Source: JACQFK01 sp964619955
GTDB taxonomy: Bacteria; Planctomycetota; MHYJ01; JACPRB01
Assembly: GCA_964619955.1 (NCBI GenBank)
Contig: CAZUJF010000003.1
Span: 215,523-279,522, forward strand
DNA: 64,000 nucleotides
Direction: 5' to 3'
Shown one piece after another: positions 7,383 to 15,451 of the stretch (position 1 is the stretch's first letter; the number at the start of each line of letters is the position of its first letter). The position numbers were made by a program, and so were the translations under genes. The notes under the pieces are model-generated. The model was not told the DNA's origin. It did no database searches and worked only from the letters and a program-made list of their open reading frames with translations.

Positions 7383-8780
7383 TCAGCCCGCGGCCACTTC
7401 CTCGGACAGCTTCCGCAGCACCCAGACCGTCCCGTTCCCCGTCTCCGTCGAGCCGAAGAACGGGCCGCGCGTCACGTCGAAATCCCCCCCGAGCCTGGGG
7501 ATGCTCAGGCGCGCCGCGTCGAACGCGGGCACCGGCTCGTCGGGGCCCGTGGCCGGCCGTCCGTTCGGAAACGTCGCCCCGCTCAGGACCTCCGAGAACG
7601 AGCTGCCGATGATGTTCACGAAGTCGAACTCCCCCAGTTGCAGGAACGAGGGGTTCACCTGGACGATCTTCGCCCGGCCGTCCACGATCACCACCGGGGT
7701 CGGGATGGACTGGAACGCCGCCTGCCAGATGTCGCGCGTCTGGGCGAGCATCCGGTACAGCGTCGAGTTCTCCAGGAGCAGGCTCGCCTGCTGGACGAGG
7801 AGCCGCACCGCCTCCTCCTCCGCGGCGAGGTGCGGGTGCGGCGGGGGCCAGCCGATCAGCAGGCTGCCCTGGATGCCGCTGATGCGGTCCGCGATCGGCG
7901 CCAGCAGGAGTTCCGACAGCGCGGGGGCGGGCAGCCCCAGGGCGGAGAGCTCCGCCCCGGTGATCCTCAGGACGCCGGCGGACTGGAAACTGCGGGCGAG
8001 CGGCTCCGCCGGGGACGGCCCGGCCTTCAGCCTCTCCAGGAGCGGCGCGGGGAAACCCGGCGCCGTCGCCGCCTCGATGCGCGAGCCGTCCTTGGGAATC
8101 CAGAACACGCCCGAGACCGGCGCCCCCAGCAGTTCGGTCGCCGTCAGCGCGATCCCGGAAAACAGCTGGCCCGCGTCCAGGTCGCTCATCACCATCGAGG
8201 CCAGGGACTGCACCCGGTTCATGCCGCGCAGCTCCTGGTGCAGCCGGACCTGCATCTCCTGGCGCTGCCGGCGCTCGCGCGCCACCCCCTCGCTCACGTA
8301 GCCCACGTAGATCGCCACGACCAGCAGCACCGGAAGCCCGATGGCCAGGTGCGTGAGCGCCTCGGGGTCGGGGGACCTCAGGCCGAACCAGGTGTAGAAC
8401 GACGCCACCGCGACGAAGCCCCCGATGGACGTCGACAGGCGCTGCCCGGAGGAGGCCAGCAGGACGACGAGGAACATCGCCAGGAACAGCTCCTCGCGAT
8501 GCTGCTCCAGGAACGCGAGGGCCAGCACCAGCACGAAGATGTCGAAGATCAGCATGGATCCCTGGATGCGCTGGAGGAAGAACGTCGCGCCCTTCTCCCA
8601 GATCATCGTGAGGCTGGTGGCGAGGTAGGCCAGGAGGATGACGGGCACGACCCCGGGGAGCCGGCCCTGCGCGAAGGCGGGAAGCGCGAGCGAGGCCAGC
8701 AGCACCGCAAAGACCAGGCGGACCGCGATCAGGACGCGCTTGTGGCGGAGCGCGCCCGCGGCCGACGAGCTTTCTTCCAC
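7383..8780 (-). CDS. Membrane sensor protein with GAF and PAS domains, no output domain
   Basis: 465 residues starting at GTG. Residues about 15-165 contain five or six hydrophobic segments (VLIAVRLVFAVLLASLALPAF, LIFDIFVLVLALAFL, FLAMFLVVLLASSGQ, LPVLLVVAIYVGYV). A coiled-coil linker follows, then a GAF-like domain (RVQSLASMVMSDLDAGQLFSG ... LLVQQASLLLENSTLY) and a C-terminal PAS domain (AAFQSIPTPVVIVDGRAKIVQVNPSFL). No kinase, GGDEF or other effector is encoded, so it may be a sensor subunit or signal by contact. No Shine-Dalgarno is visible; TAGCAT (8792-8787) lies 6 nt before the GTG, so it may be translated from a leaderless transcript. Confidence 0.75.
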   Translation of the reverse strand: MEESSSAAGALRHKRVLIAVRLVFAVLLASLALPAFAQGRLPGVVPVILLAYLATSLTMIWEKGATFFLQRIQGSMLIFDIFVLVLALAFLEQHREELFLAMFLVVLLASSGQRLSTSIGGFVAVASFYTWFGLRSPDPEALTHLAIGLPVLLVVAIYVGYVSEGVARERRQRQEMQVRLHQELRGMNRVQSLASMVMSDLDAGQLFSGIALTATELLGAPVSGVFWIPKDGSRIEAATAPGFPAPLLERLKAGPSPAEPLARSFQSAGVLRITGAELSALGLPAPALSELLLAPIADRISGIQGSLLIGWPPPHPHLAAEEEAVRLLVQQASLLLENSTLYRMLAQTRDIWQAAFQSIPTPVVIVDGRAKIVQVNPSFLQLGEFDFVNIIGSSFSEVLSGATFPNGRPATGPDEPVPAFDAARLSIPRLGGDFDVTRGPFFGSTETGNGTVWVLRKLSEEVAAG

Positions 8781-8877
8781 CGGTGAATGCTACCACAATG
8801 CCGGGGCGGCCGGGAAATTCCATGCGGGGGACGGCGGGCGTTTCGCCTGCGCCGATGCGCCTTGGGACGGCTCATCC

Positions 8878-8907
8878 TTGACAAAGCCTCCCGGGGTGGG
8901 AAACTAC
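8878..8907 (+). promoter_or_regulatory. Putative promoter before the duplicated-domain gene
   Basis: A perfect -35 hexamer TTGACA (8878-8883), then after 17-18 nt a weak -10 (AAACTA or AACTAC, 8901-8907), 7-8 nt before ATG 8915. No Shine-Dalgarno precedes the ATG. Low-confidence -10. Confidence 0.4.
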
Positions 8908-8914
8908 ATGGGTC

Positions 8915-10168
8915 ATGCCTGAACTGCCTCAAGGCGTAGATCCCGAAGTCTTCGAGGAGATCCACATCGCCCTGGCGGGCATCGGGCTGACCCACGAGAT
9001 CCACCGCCCCGCCGAGCTCTGGGAGATGCTCCAGCTCGTCAAGGGGGACCGCGCCATGGTGCGCGGCGAGATCTACCGATACGACGGCCTCCGCGAGGCC
9101 TACCGCGCCGTCGGCATCGCGCGCACCATCGTCCAGAAACTCGATCACATCAAGGACCGCACCCAGGGCACCATCCAGGGGCTGCGCAAATACATGGCGA
9201 CCCTGCAGGGGATCCCCACGGATCCGGAGACCGTCGAGTTCCTCATCGCCTTCATCACCATCTCCCCCAAGGGCCGGGAGGCGGTGGCGAAGTGGGTCGC
9301 CGACCCCGCGGCCCACGTGGCCGACGCGACCGCCAAGATCAAGGCCATCAGCGGCATCATCGAGGGGTACATGCGGGCCCTGCGCGAATGGAGCCCCGCC
9401 CCGCCGCCCCCGTCCAGCCCCCTCGACAAGGAGAACCGCCCCCAGCTCACCCCGCGCTTCCTGCGCAATGCGACGCCGCTCACGGGCCCCCTGATCCCGA
9501 CCCGGCCCACGCACGCGGGCGAGGCCGCGTCCCATGCCCCGCCCGTGCAGCATGCCGCGGCGGCGCCGCCGCCCCCGCCCGCAGCACCGCCCCCCGTCGC
9601 GGCGCCCCCTCCGGCCCCGGCCGCAGTTCCCGCTGCCTCGCCCCCCTCCGTGCACGTCGCCTCGCCCTCGCCCGTCTCCCTCATCCTGCCGCGCGGCGTC
9701 AATCCGGAAATCCTCGAGGACGTGCGCCGCGTCGAGCAGTGCCAGAAGATCTTCGAGGAGACCCACCAGGAGATCGAGGTCTGGGAGGTCTTCTGCCTCG
9801 TCATGCTCGATCCCGAGGGAACCCGCACCCTCATGGAGGAGACGCTTCGGAAGAAGGAGCAGAAGGACGCGGGGGGCTTCATGGACGGCGCCCTCCAGCT
9901 CTTCGACCGCCTCGTCAAGATCCGCGCCCAGCACGGCAAATTCGTCCGCGACCTGCGCGGCTACCTCGCCGGCCTCCAGGTCGGCACCTTCGGCAAGGAG
10001 ACCATGGAGATGGCCCTCGGGTTCATCGTGGCCTCGGGACGCGGACGCGACCGCGCCCTGCTCTGGCTCGCCGAACCCGGACGCTACCGCTCCGAGGCCT
10101 GCGGACGGCTCGAGGACGTGGTGAGCCGCACGATGAACTACCAGACCGCCCTGCGGATGATCACCTGA
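8915..10168 (+). CDS. Unknown protein with a duplicated helical domain joined by a Pro/Ala-rich linker
   Basis: 417 residues, no recognised family. Residues about 4-160 and 252-417 are two copies of one all-helical domain. They open LPQGVDPEVFEEI and LPRGVNPEILEDV. Later parallels are LWEMLQLVKGD against VWEVFCLVMLD, then LRKYMATLQ against LRGYLAGLQ, then FLIAFITISPKGREAVAKWV against LGFIVASGRGRDRALLWL. Between them lies a linker of about 60 residues rich in Pro and Ala, likely disordered. No signal peptide or membrane segment is visible, so it is probably cytoplasmic. It precedes nagA by 6 nt in the same direction, possibly co-transcribed. Confidence 0.75.
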   Translation: MPELPQGVDPEVFEEIHIALAGIGLTHEIHRPAELWEMLQLVKGDRAMVRGEIYRYDGLREAYRAVGIARTIVQKLDHIKDRTQGTIQGLRKYMATLQGIPTDPETVEFLIAFITISPKGREAVAKWVADPAAHVADATAKIKAISGIIEGYMRALREWSPAPPPPSSPLDKENRPQLTPRFLRNATPLTGPLIPTRPTHAGEAASHAPPVQHAAAAPPPPPAAPPPVAAPPPAPAAVPAASPPSVHVASPSPVSLILPRGVNPEILEDVRRVEQCQKIFEETHQEIEVWEVFCLVMLDPEGTRTLMEETLRKKEQKDAGGFMDGALQLFDRLVKIRAQHGKFVRDLRGYLAGLQVGTFGKETMEMALGFIVASGRGRDRALLWLAEPGRYRSEACGRLEDVVSRTMNYQTALRMIT

Positions 10169-10174
10169 TCCTCC

Positions 10175-11371
10175 ATGCCCGAGAACCGAAGCGTCGTCGC
10201 CGGCGTCCGACTCAGCGGATCCCCGGAGGCGCTCCACGACCTGAGGATCCGCGACGGCGTCATCGAAGCCGTCCTTCCCGCCGGTGAAGCCCCGCTGCCC
10301 GGCGTCGCCCGCGTCGACGGGCGCGGCCTGCTCGCCGTCCCCGGCTTCGTCGACCTCCACGTCCATGGCGGCCGCGGCCGCGATTTCATGGACGCCGGCG
10401 AGGACGACTTCCGCCTCATCGGCGAGTACCACGCGGAGGGCGGGACCACGTCCTACCTGCCCACCACGGCGACCGAAGGCCCCGAGGCGATCTTCGCCTG
10501 CATCGACCAGGCGGCGCGCTGCCGGGAGCAGGGGATCGGCGGCGTGGAGATCCTCGGCGTGCACGTCGAAGGCCCCTACATGGCGCCGAAGAAACACGGC
10601 TGCCACGATCCGGGTTTCGTGCGGCTGCCGTCGGCGGCGGAGAACCGCGGCTATCTCGACCGGGCGTCGATCGTCCGGCGCATCACGCTGGCGCCCGAGA
10701 TGCCGGGGGTGCCCGACTTCATCGGCGAACTGGCCAAGCTCGGCGTGATCCCCTCGGGCGGGCACAGCGAGGCCACGATCGATCAGACGCGCCGTGCGAT
10801 GGACCGCGGGATGTCGATGATCACGCATCTCTACTCGGCGATGTCCACGATCGTCAAGCAGGGCCCGTTCCGCGTCCCCGGCATGCTCGAGGCCGCGCTG
10901 CTGGAGGACCGCCTCGCCACCGAGCTCATCGCCGATCTCAAACACGTCTCGCCCGACCTGCTGCGGCTGGCGATGAAGGCCAAGGCGGAGCGCAGCGTCT
11001 GCTTCGTCACCGACGCGATGCGCGGCGCGGGTATGCCCGACGGCGTCTACAACTTCGGCTCGAGGGCGCGGGGCACGCCCGCCGTGGTCGAGCACGGCGT
11101 CGCCCGCAACACCGACAACACGGGCTTCGCCAGTTCCACCGTGCGCATGATCGACCTCGTCCGCAACGCGGTCGAGACGCTCGGTTTGGACCTCGAGTCG
11201 GCCGTGCGCCGGGCCAGCCTCATCCCCGCGATGATCGCGGGCGTCGCGGGACGCAAGGGAAGTCTGGAGCCGGGGAAGGACGCGGATCTGGTCCTGCTCG
11301 AGACGAAGCCGCGCCTCGAGGTCCGCCTCACGATGGTGCGCGGCCGGGTGATCCATGAGTCCGGCCGCTGA
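10175..11371 (+). CDS. nagA: N-acetylglucosamine-6-phosphate deacetylase
   Basis: 398 residues, amidohydrolase fold. It removes the acetyl group from GlcNAc-6-phosphate to give glucosamine-6-phosphate. Metal and catalytic motifs are visible in order: PGFVDLHVHG, GVHVEGPYMAP, SGGHSEA, THLYSAMS and the catalytic Asp in VTDAMRGAG. A near-C-terminal GSLEPGKDADLVLLE completes the beta-sandwich subdomain. The gene overlaps the following FGGY kinase by 17 nt, so the two are co-translated. No nagB or GlcNAc transporter is visible in the window. Confidence 0.9.
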   Translation: MPENRSVVAGVRLSGSPEALHDLRIRDGVIEAVLPAGEAPLPGVARVDGRGLLAVPGFVDLHVHGGRGRDFMDAGEDDFRLIGEYHAEGGTTSYLPTTATEGPEAIFACIDQAARCREQGIGGVEILGVHVEGPYMAPKKHGCHDPGFVRLPSAAENRGYLDRASIVRRITLAPEMPGVPDFIGELAKLGVIPSGGHSEATIDQTRRAMDRGMSMITHLYSAMSTIVKQGPFRVPGMLEAALLEDRLATELIADLKHVSPDLLRLAMKAKAERSVCFVTDAMRGAGMPDGVYNFGSRARGTPAVVEHGVARNTDNTGFASSTVRMIDLVRNAVETLGLDLESAVRRASLIPAMIAGVAGRKGSLEPGKDADLVLLETKPRLEVRLTMVRGRVIHESGR

Positions 11372-12842
11372 CGCGCCCTGCGTCCTCACGCTCGACATCG
11401 GGACCTCGTCCGTCCGCGCGCTGATCTTCGACGGCCGGGCGCGCGCGATCGAGGGGCTCGAGGCCCGCGCGCCGTACGCGATGCGCACCACGCCGGACGG
11501 CGGGGTGGACGGGGACCCCGAGGCGATCCTGCTCCTGACGCTGCAGGTGATCGACGAGGTGCTGGCGAAGGCGGGGCCGCGGGCGGCGACGCTCCAGGCC
11601 GTGTCCTGCTGCACGTTCTGGCACAGCCTCACGGGCGTGGGGTGCGACGGCCGGCCGCTCACGCCGCTCTACACCTGGGCCGACACGCGCAGCAGCCGGC
11701 AGTGGCTGGAACTCCGGGCGAAGCGGGACGAGCGCGCCTACCACGCCCGCACCGGGGGCTTCTTTCATCCCTGTTACCATCCCGCGAAGCTGTCGTGGCT
11801 GCGGGAGACGCAGCCGAAGGTGTTCGACGCGGCGGCCTTCTGGTATTCGTTCGGCGACCTGCTTTACGCGCGCCTGTTCGGGCGCCCGCTGGCCACGGTG
11901 TCGATGGTGTCCGGCTCCGGGCTGCTCGAGACCCGCCGCTGCGTCTACGACGCGGAGATCCTGTCGCAGCTCGGCGTTCCGCAGGAGAAACTGCCGCCGC
12001 TCGGGGACACCGCCGACGTCTTTCGGGGCCTGAGGGAGCCCTACGCCTCCCGCTGGCCCGTGCTGAAGGACCTGCCGTGGACGCCGCCGGTCGGCGACGG
12101 CGCCTGCAACAACCTGGGCAGCGGCTGCAGCGGGCCGGACCGCCTCGGCGTGATGATCGGCACCTCCGGCGCCATGCGCGTCGTCGTGCCCGAGGTTCCC
12201 GCGCAGCTTCCCTGGGGCATCTTCTGCTACCGCGCGGACCGGCGGCGGCCGCTGCTCGGCGGGGCGCTCTCCGACGGCGGCAATCTCGTGGAGTGGATCC
12301 GCGGCACGTTCCGCATCGACGATCTGGCGGCGGCGGAGGCCGAGATGGCGGCGATGGAGCCGGACGCGCATGGACTGACGTTCCTGCCGTTCCTGGCGGG
12401 GGAGCGCGCGCCGGGCTATGCGGCGGACGCGCGGGCCGCGATCACGGGGCTGCGCCTCAACACCCGTCCCGTGGAGGTGCTGAGGGCGGGGCTCGAGGCG
12501 GTGGCGCTGCGCTTCGCCCTGATCCACCGTCTGCTGCGCCCCGCCGTGCCGGACGTCCGCGAGGTGATCGCGTCCGGGGGCGCCTTCGTGAAGTCCCGGG
12601 TCTGGACGCAGATCCTGGCGGACGCGATGGAACTGCCCATCACGGTCTCGGCGGAGCCGGAGGCCTCCTGCCGGGGGGCCGCGCTGCTCACGCTGGAGGC
12701 GCTGCGCCTGATCCCGCGTCTTGAGGATCTTCCGGCCCGGACGGGTCCGACGCTGCAGCCCGACCCGCGCCGCGCGGCGGCCTATCGGGCCGCCCTGGAA
12801 CGCCAGCAGGAGCGCTACGCGCTGCTGGTCGCCCCCCGCTGA
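11355..12842 (+). CDS. FGGY-family carbohydrate kinase (gluconokinase/xylulokinase type)
   Basis: 495 residues. The N-terminal phosphate-1 motif LTLDIGTSSVRALIFDG and the mid-protein LGVMIGTSGAMRVVV define the ASKHA sugar-kinase fold. FLPFLAGERAPGY matches the gluconokinase/xylulokinase subgroup, and EVIASGGAFVKSRVWTQILADAM is the adenosine-binding region. Substrate specificity cannot be set from sequence; gluconate or a pentulose is most likely. It starts inside the end of nagA (17-nt overlap), suggesting a shared carbohydrate-salvage transcript. Confidence 0.85.
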   Translation: MSPAADAPCVLTLDIGTSSVRALIFDGRARAIEGLEARAPYAMRTTPDGGVDGDPEAILLLTLQVIDEVLAKAGPRAATLQAVSCCTFWHSLTGVGCDGRPLTPLYTWADTRSSRQWLELRAKRDERAYHARTGGFFHPCYHPAKLSWLRETQPKVFDAAAFWYSFGDLLYARLFGRPLATVSMVSGSGLLETRRCVYDAEILSQLGVPQEKLPPLGDTADVFRGLREPYASRWPVLKDLPWTPPVGDGACNNLGSGCSGPDRLGVMIGTSGAMRVVVPEVPAQLPWGIFCYRADRRRPLLGGALSDGGNLVEWIRGTFRIDDLAAAEAEMAAMEPDAHGLTFLPFLAGERAPGYAADARAAITGLRLNTRPVEVLRAGLEAVALRFALIHRLLRPAVPDVREVIASGGAFVKSRVWTQILADAMELPITVSAEPEASCRGAALLTLEALRLIPRLEDLPARTGPTLQPDPRRAAAYRAALERQQERYALLVAPR

Positions 12843-12878
12843 AGACTTCGCCCCGGATTCATCCCAAACACACGAGTC

Positions 12879-12900
12879 CTTAACAGAGCCTCCCTATCCT
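12879..12900 (+). promoter_or_regulatory. Candidate PhoB-type site and -10 before the porin gene
   Basis: CTTAACA (12879-12885) lies 9 nt upstream of TATCCT (12895-12900), the spacing at which PhoB sites replace a -35 box. The same heptamer occurs before pstS at 14482-14488. A clear 11-bp direct repeat is not visible here, unlike at pstS. Confidence 0.4.
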
Positions 12901-12976
12901 CCGCTTCCAAGCCGCGGGCACCAGACATCCGAGTGCGGGTGCGGCCCGGGGAAACGGATCCGGATAGGAGGCTTGC

Positions 12977-14452
12977 ATGAGACGGGTGATGGGCGTGCTG
13001 ATGGCGCTCGGGATGGCTGCGACGGCGTGGGCGAACGACGACGAGACCGCGGGCCCGCGGCGTCAGCTGTCCCCGGACGAGATCGAGGCCCTGCTCGGCC
13101 TGGCGGAGCGGCTGGAGAAGCTGGAGGCCGCCGCCCAGGACGGCGAGCTCGACAAGTTGAAGAAGGCGGCGGAGAAGGAGAAGCAGGAGGAACTGCAGGG
13201 CCTGCCCGCGCGCCTCAGCAAGCTCGAGAAGCAGGTCGAGGCCGGCAAGGCGACGTGGGACGCGTCAAAAATGCTCTCGTTCGCGTCCCCTGACGGCAAT
13301 TTCACGGCCAAGATCGGCGGCCGCGTCTACGTGATCTATCGGCACATCTTCGACCGGAAAGACGGCCTCCTTCCTGCGGCGGACACGATCGGCATCGACA
13401 CGGCGCGGCTCATGGTCGACGGCACCTTCTTCAAGCAATTCTATTACCGGGTGGAGGGGGAGGCCCAGACCACGAGCACGGCCGGCAGCTTCCGCATGAA
13501 GGACGTCTGGCTCGGCTGGACCGCCATCCCCGACTATCTCCAGATCCAGGCCGGCCAGATGAAGACCCCCTGGAGCCAGGAGGAGACCACCTCCAGCCGC
13601 TTCATCGATTTCGGCGAGCGAAGCCTGCTCAACCGCATCGCCCCCGGCCACGATGTCGGCGTCCTGCTCAAATCCACGCTGGCGGACAAGATCGTCGAAG
13701 TGAACCTCGGTCTCTTCAACGGCAACCTGACCCGGGACGGGTTCCGAAACGCGGTGGACAGCAACGATGAAAAGGATCTGGTGGGCCGCCTCTTCGTGAC
13801 GCCCTTCCGGACCCTGGGCGTCCGCGTCCTGCAGGATCTTCGCCTGGGCTTCGATGTCACCGTGGGTGAACGAGAGAACCAGTTGAACGGCATCGGCATC
13901 ACGACGGGCGATCTGGGCGGCACCATCGTCAACCCCTTCATTGTCGCGGGCTCCCCCAACGCGGACGGGAAACAGACCCGCCTGCTCTACAACCTGTCCT
14001 ACCTCTTCGGGCCGGCCCAGATCCGCGCCGAATATGCGACGGTGAAAACCGGGCTGGTGGACACGGCGGCGGAGAGCAGCTTCCTCATCAAGAGCTGGCT
14101 CGTCCAGGCCAGCTATATCCTCACCGGCGAAGCCAAGCCGCTCGAGAACCGCATCAAGCCGGCCGCGAATCTGGATCTGACGGCGGGCACGTTCGGCGCC
14201 TTCGAAGTGGCGGCGCGCTACTGCGTCCTGGACACCTCCGACGGCGAGGATGCCGGCCTGGTGTCCGCCAGCGCCAACCAGAAGACCCGGGAGTTCGCCG
14301 TGGGCCTCAACTGGTGGTGGACCTCGAACGTCGTGCTCCGCCTCAACTGGGAGCGCTTCATGTTCGAGGAGGACCTCGCCATCGGCGGCAGCGGCGACGG
14401 TTTGACGGACAAGCAGGACGTCTTCTACCTGCGCTGGCAGATCGATTTCTAG
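12977..14452 (+). CDS. OprO/OprP-type phosphate-selective porin
   Basis: 491 residues. A signal peptide ends near AMAATAWA-ND. Residues ~30-95 form a charged coiled coil (LLGLAERLEKLEAA, PARLSKLEKQVEAGKATW) typical of the trimerisation region of OprP-like porins. Beta-strands follow, with FTAKIGGRVYVIYRHIF, FYYRVEGEAQ, MKDVWLGW, LQIQAGQMKTPWSQEE and a C-terminal FYLRWQIDF ending in Phe, as outer-membrane barrels usually do. Gene context (pst-phoU-phoBR downstream) supports phosphate or anion uptake across the outer membrane. A good AGGAGG precedes ATG 12977. Confidence 0.87.
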   Translation: MRRVMGVLMALGMAATAWANDDETAGPRRQLSPDEIEALLGLAERLEKLEAAAQDGELDKLKKAAEKEKQEELQGLPARLSKLEKQVEAGKATWDASKMLSFASPDGNFTAKIGGRVYVIYRHIFDRKDGLLPAADTIGIDTARLMVDGTFFKQFYYRVEGEAQTTSTAGSFRMKDVWLGWTAIPDYLQIQAGQMKTPWSQEETTSSRFIDFGERSLLNRIAPGHDVGVLLKSTLADKIVEVNLGLFNGNLTRDGFRNAVDSNDEKDLVGRLFVTPFRTLGVRVLQDLRLGFDVTVGERENQLNGIGITTGDLGGTIVNPFIVAGSPNADGKQTRLLYNLSYLFGPAQIRAEYATVKTGLVDTAAESSFLIKSWLVQASYILTGEAKPLENRIKPAANLDLTAGTFGAFEVAARYCVLDTSDGEDAGLVSASANQKTREFAVGLNWWWTSNVVLRLNWERFMFEEDLAIGGSGDGLTDKQDVFYLRWQIDF

Positions 14453-14470
14453 GGGAGGGCGACCGGGGGA

Positions 14471-14499
14471 CTTTGCACGCTCTTAACAATGTCTTCGTG
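14471..14499 (+). promoter_or_regulatory. Candidate Pho box: three repeats with 11-bp period before pstS
   Basis: CTTTGCA (14471), CTTAACA (14482) and CTTCGTG (14493) each start exactly 11 bp apart, the period of PhoB direct-repeat half-sites. The central CTTAACA is shared with the upstream region of the porin gene. A phoB homologue is encoded in the same operon. Prediction only. Confidence 0.5.
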
Positions 14500-14542
14500 T
14501 GGATTTAGCACTGCTGGTGAAAGATGTCTGTGGAGGAACTTT

Positions 14543-15451
14543 ATGACACGGCGAACGGCGATCTTGCTCCTGATGGTGGCGGCGGGCTGCGGGAAACCCG
14601 CCGGTGACGAAAAGGCCGCGGCCGGATCCAAGCCCGCCGATCCGGCCATCGTGGCCTACGGCCGGGAGAACAATTCCGGCACCTACATGTACTTCAAGGA
14701 GCACGTGCTCGCGGAGGCGGACTTCGCGCCCATGGTCCAGACGCTGCCGGGCACGGGGGCCGTCGTCAGCGCCGTATCGAAGGACAAACAGTCGATCGGC
14801 TACGGCGGGATCGCCTACGACAAGGGCGTCCGCGTCCTCAAGGTGAGGAAGGACGACGCCTCTCCCGCGATCGAGCCCACGGAAGACAACGTCGTGACGG
14901 GAACCTATCCGATCAGCCGCTACCTCTACTTCTACACGATCGGGGAGCCGGACGGCGCGCTCAAGCACTTCATCGACTGGGTGCGCGGGGCCGAAGGCCA
15001 GAAGATCTGCGCCCAGGTGGGGTACTTCCCCCTCCCCGCAGCCCAGCATTCGAAGCCGGCAGCGGCGCCTCCGGCGGGGAAGCGGACCCTCACCCTGAAG
15101 GGGTCCGACACCCTGGTGATCCTGGCGGGCCGCTGGGTGGAACACTACGCGAAGCAGTTCCCGGAGATCACCCTCCAGGTGACGGGGGGCGGCTCGGGCA
15201 CGGGCATCAAGGCCCTCATCGACGGGGAGACGCACATCTGCCAGGCCTCCCGGTCCATGAAGCCCAAGGAGCGGGAGGCGGTCAAGGCCAGGCACGGGAA
15301 GGAACCGGTCGAGTTCAAGGTGGCGCTCGACGGGCTGGCGGTCTTCGTCCACGAGAGCAATCCGATCCGGGAGATCAACCTCGAGCAGCTCAAGGGCATC
15401 TATACGGGGAAGCTGAAGACGTGGGGAAAACTTGCTGCAGCGCGCCCCTGA
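14543..15451 (+). CDS. pstS: Circularly permuted PstS phosphate-binding lipoprotein
   Basis: 302 residues. The signal peptide ends in lipobox VAAGC (Cys16). Residues ~34-164 match the C-terminal half of ordinary PstS: IVAYGRENNSGTY, FAPMVQTLPGT, IGYGGIAY, GTYPISRYLYFY and GQKICAQVGYFPL, which is normally the extreme C-terminus. A 17-residue Ala/Pro linker (165-181) follows. Residues ~182-302 match the N-terminal half: TLTLKGSDTLVILA, QVTGGGSGTGIKAL, CQASRSMKPKE, EFKVALDGLAVFV and LKGIYTGKLKTWGK. The order is therefore swapped relative to the family, yet the phosphate-binding motifs (KGSDT, GGGSGTG, ASR, R-x3-SGT) are all kept. TGGAGGAA precedes ATG 14543. The 3' end overlaps pstC by 20 nt. 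Confidence 0.85.
   Translation: MTRRTAILLLMVAAGCGKPAGDEKAAAGSKPADPAIVAYGRENNSGTYMYFKEHVLAEADFAPMVQTLPGTGAVVSAVSKDKQSIGYGGIAYDKGVRVLKVRKDDASPAIEPTEDNVVTGTYPISRYLYFYTIGEPDGALKHFIDWVRGAEGQKICAQVGYFPLPAAQHSKPAAAPPAGKRTLTLKGSDTLVILAGRWVEHYAKQFPEITLQVTGGGSGTGIKALIDGETHICQASRSMKPKEREAVKARHGKEPVEFKVALDGLAVFVHESNPIREINLEQLKGIYTGKLKTWGKLAAARP

Noticed and set aside
8729..11662. A 977-codon minus-strand frame antisense to the duplicated-domain gene and nagA
   Set aside because: Shadow of GC-rich coding; no recognisable motif and opposite to nagA with its complete active site.
14489..14542. Upstream in-frame start for PstS adding 18 residues
   Set aside because: The ATG at 14543 has TGGAGGAA at the right spacing and begins a proper lipoprotein signal peptide; the longer form would also overlap the Pho-box repeat.
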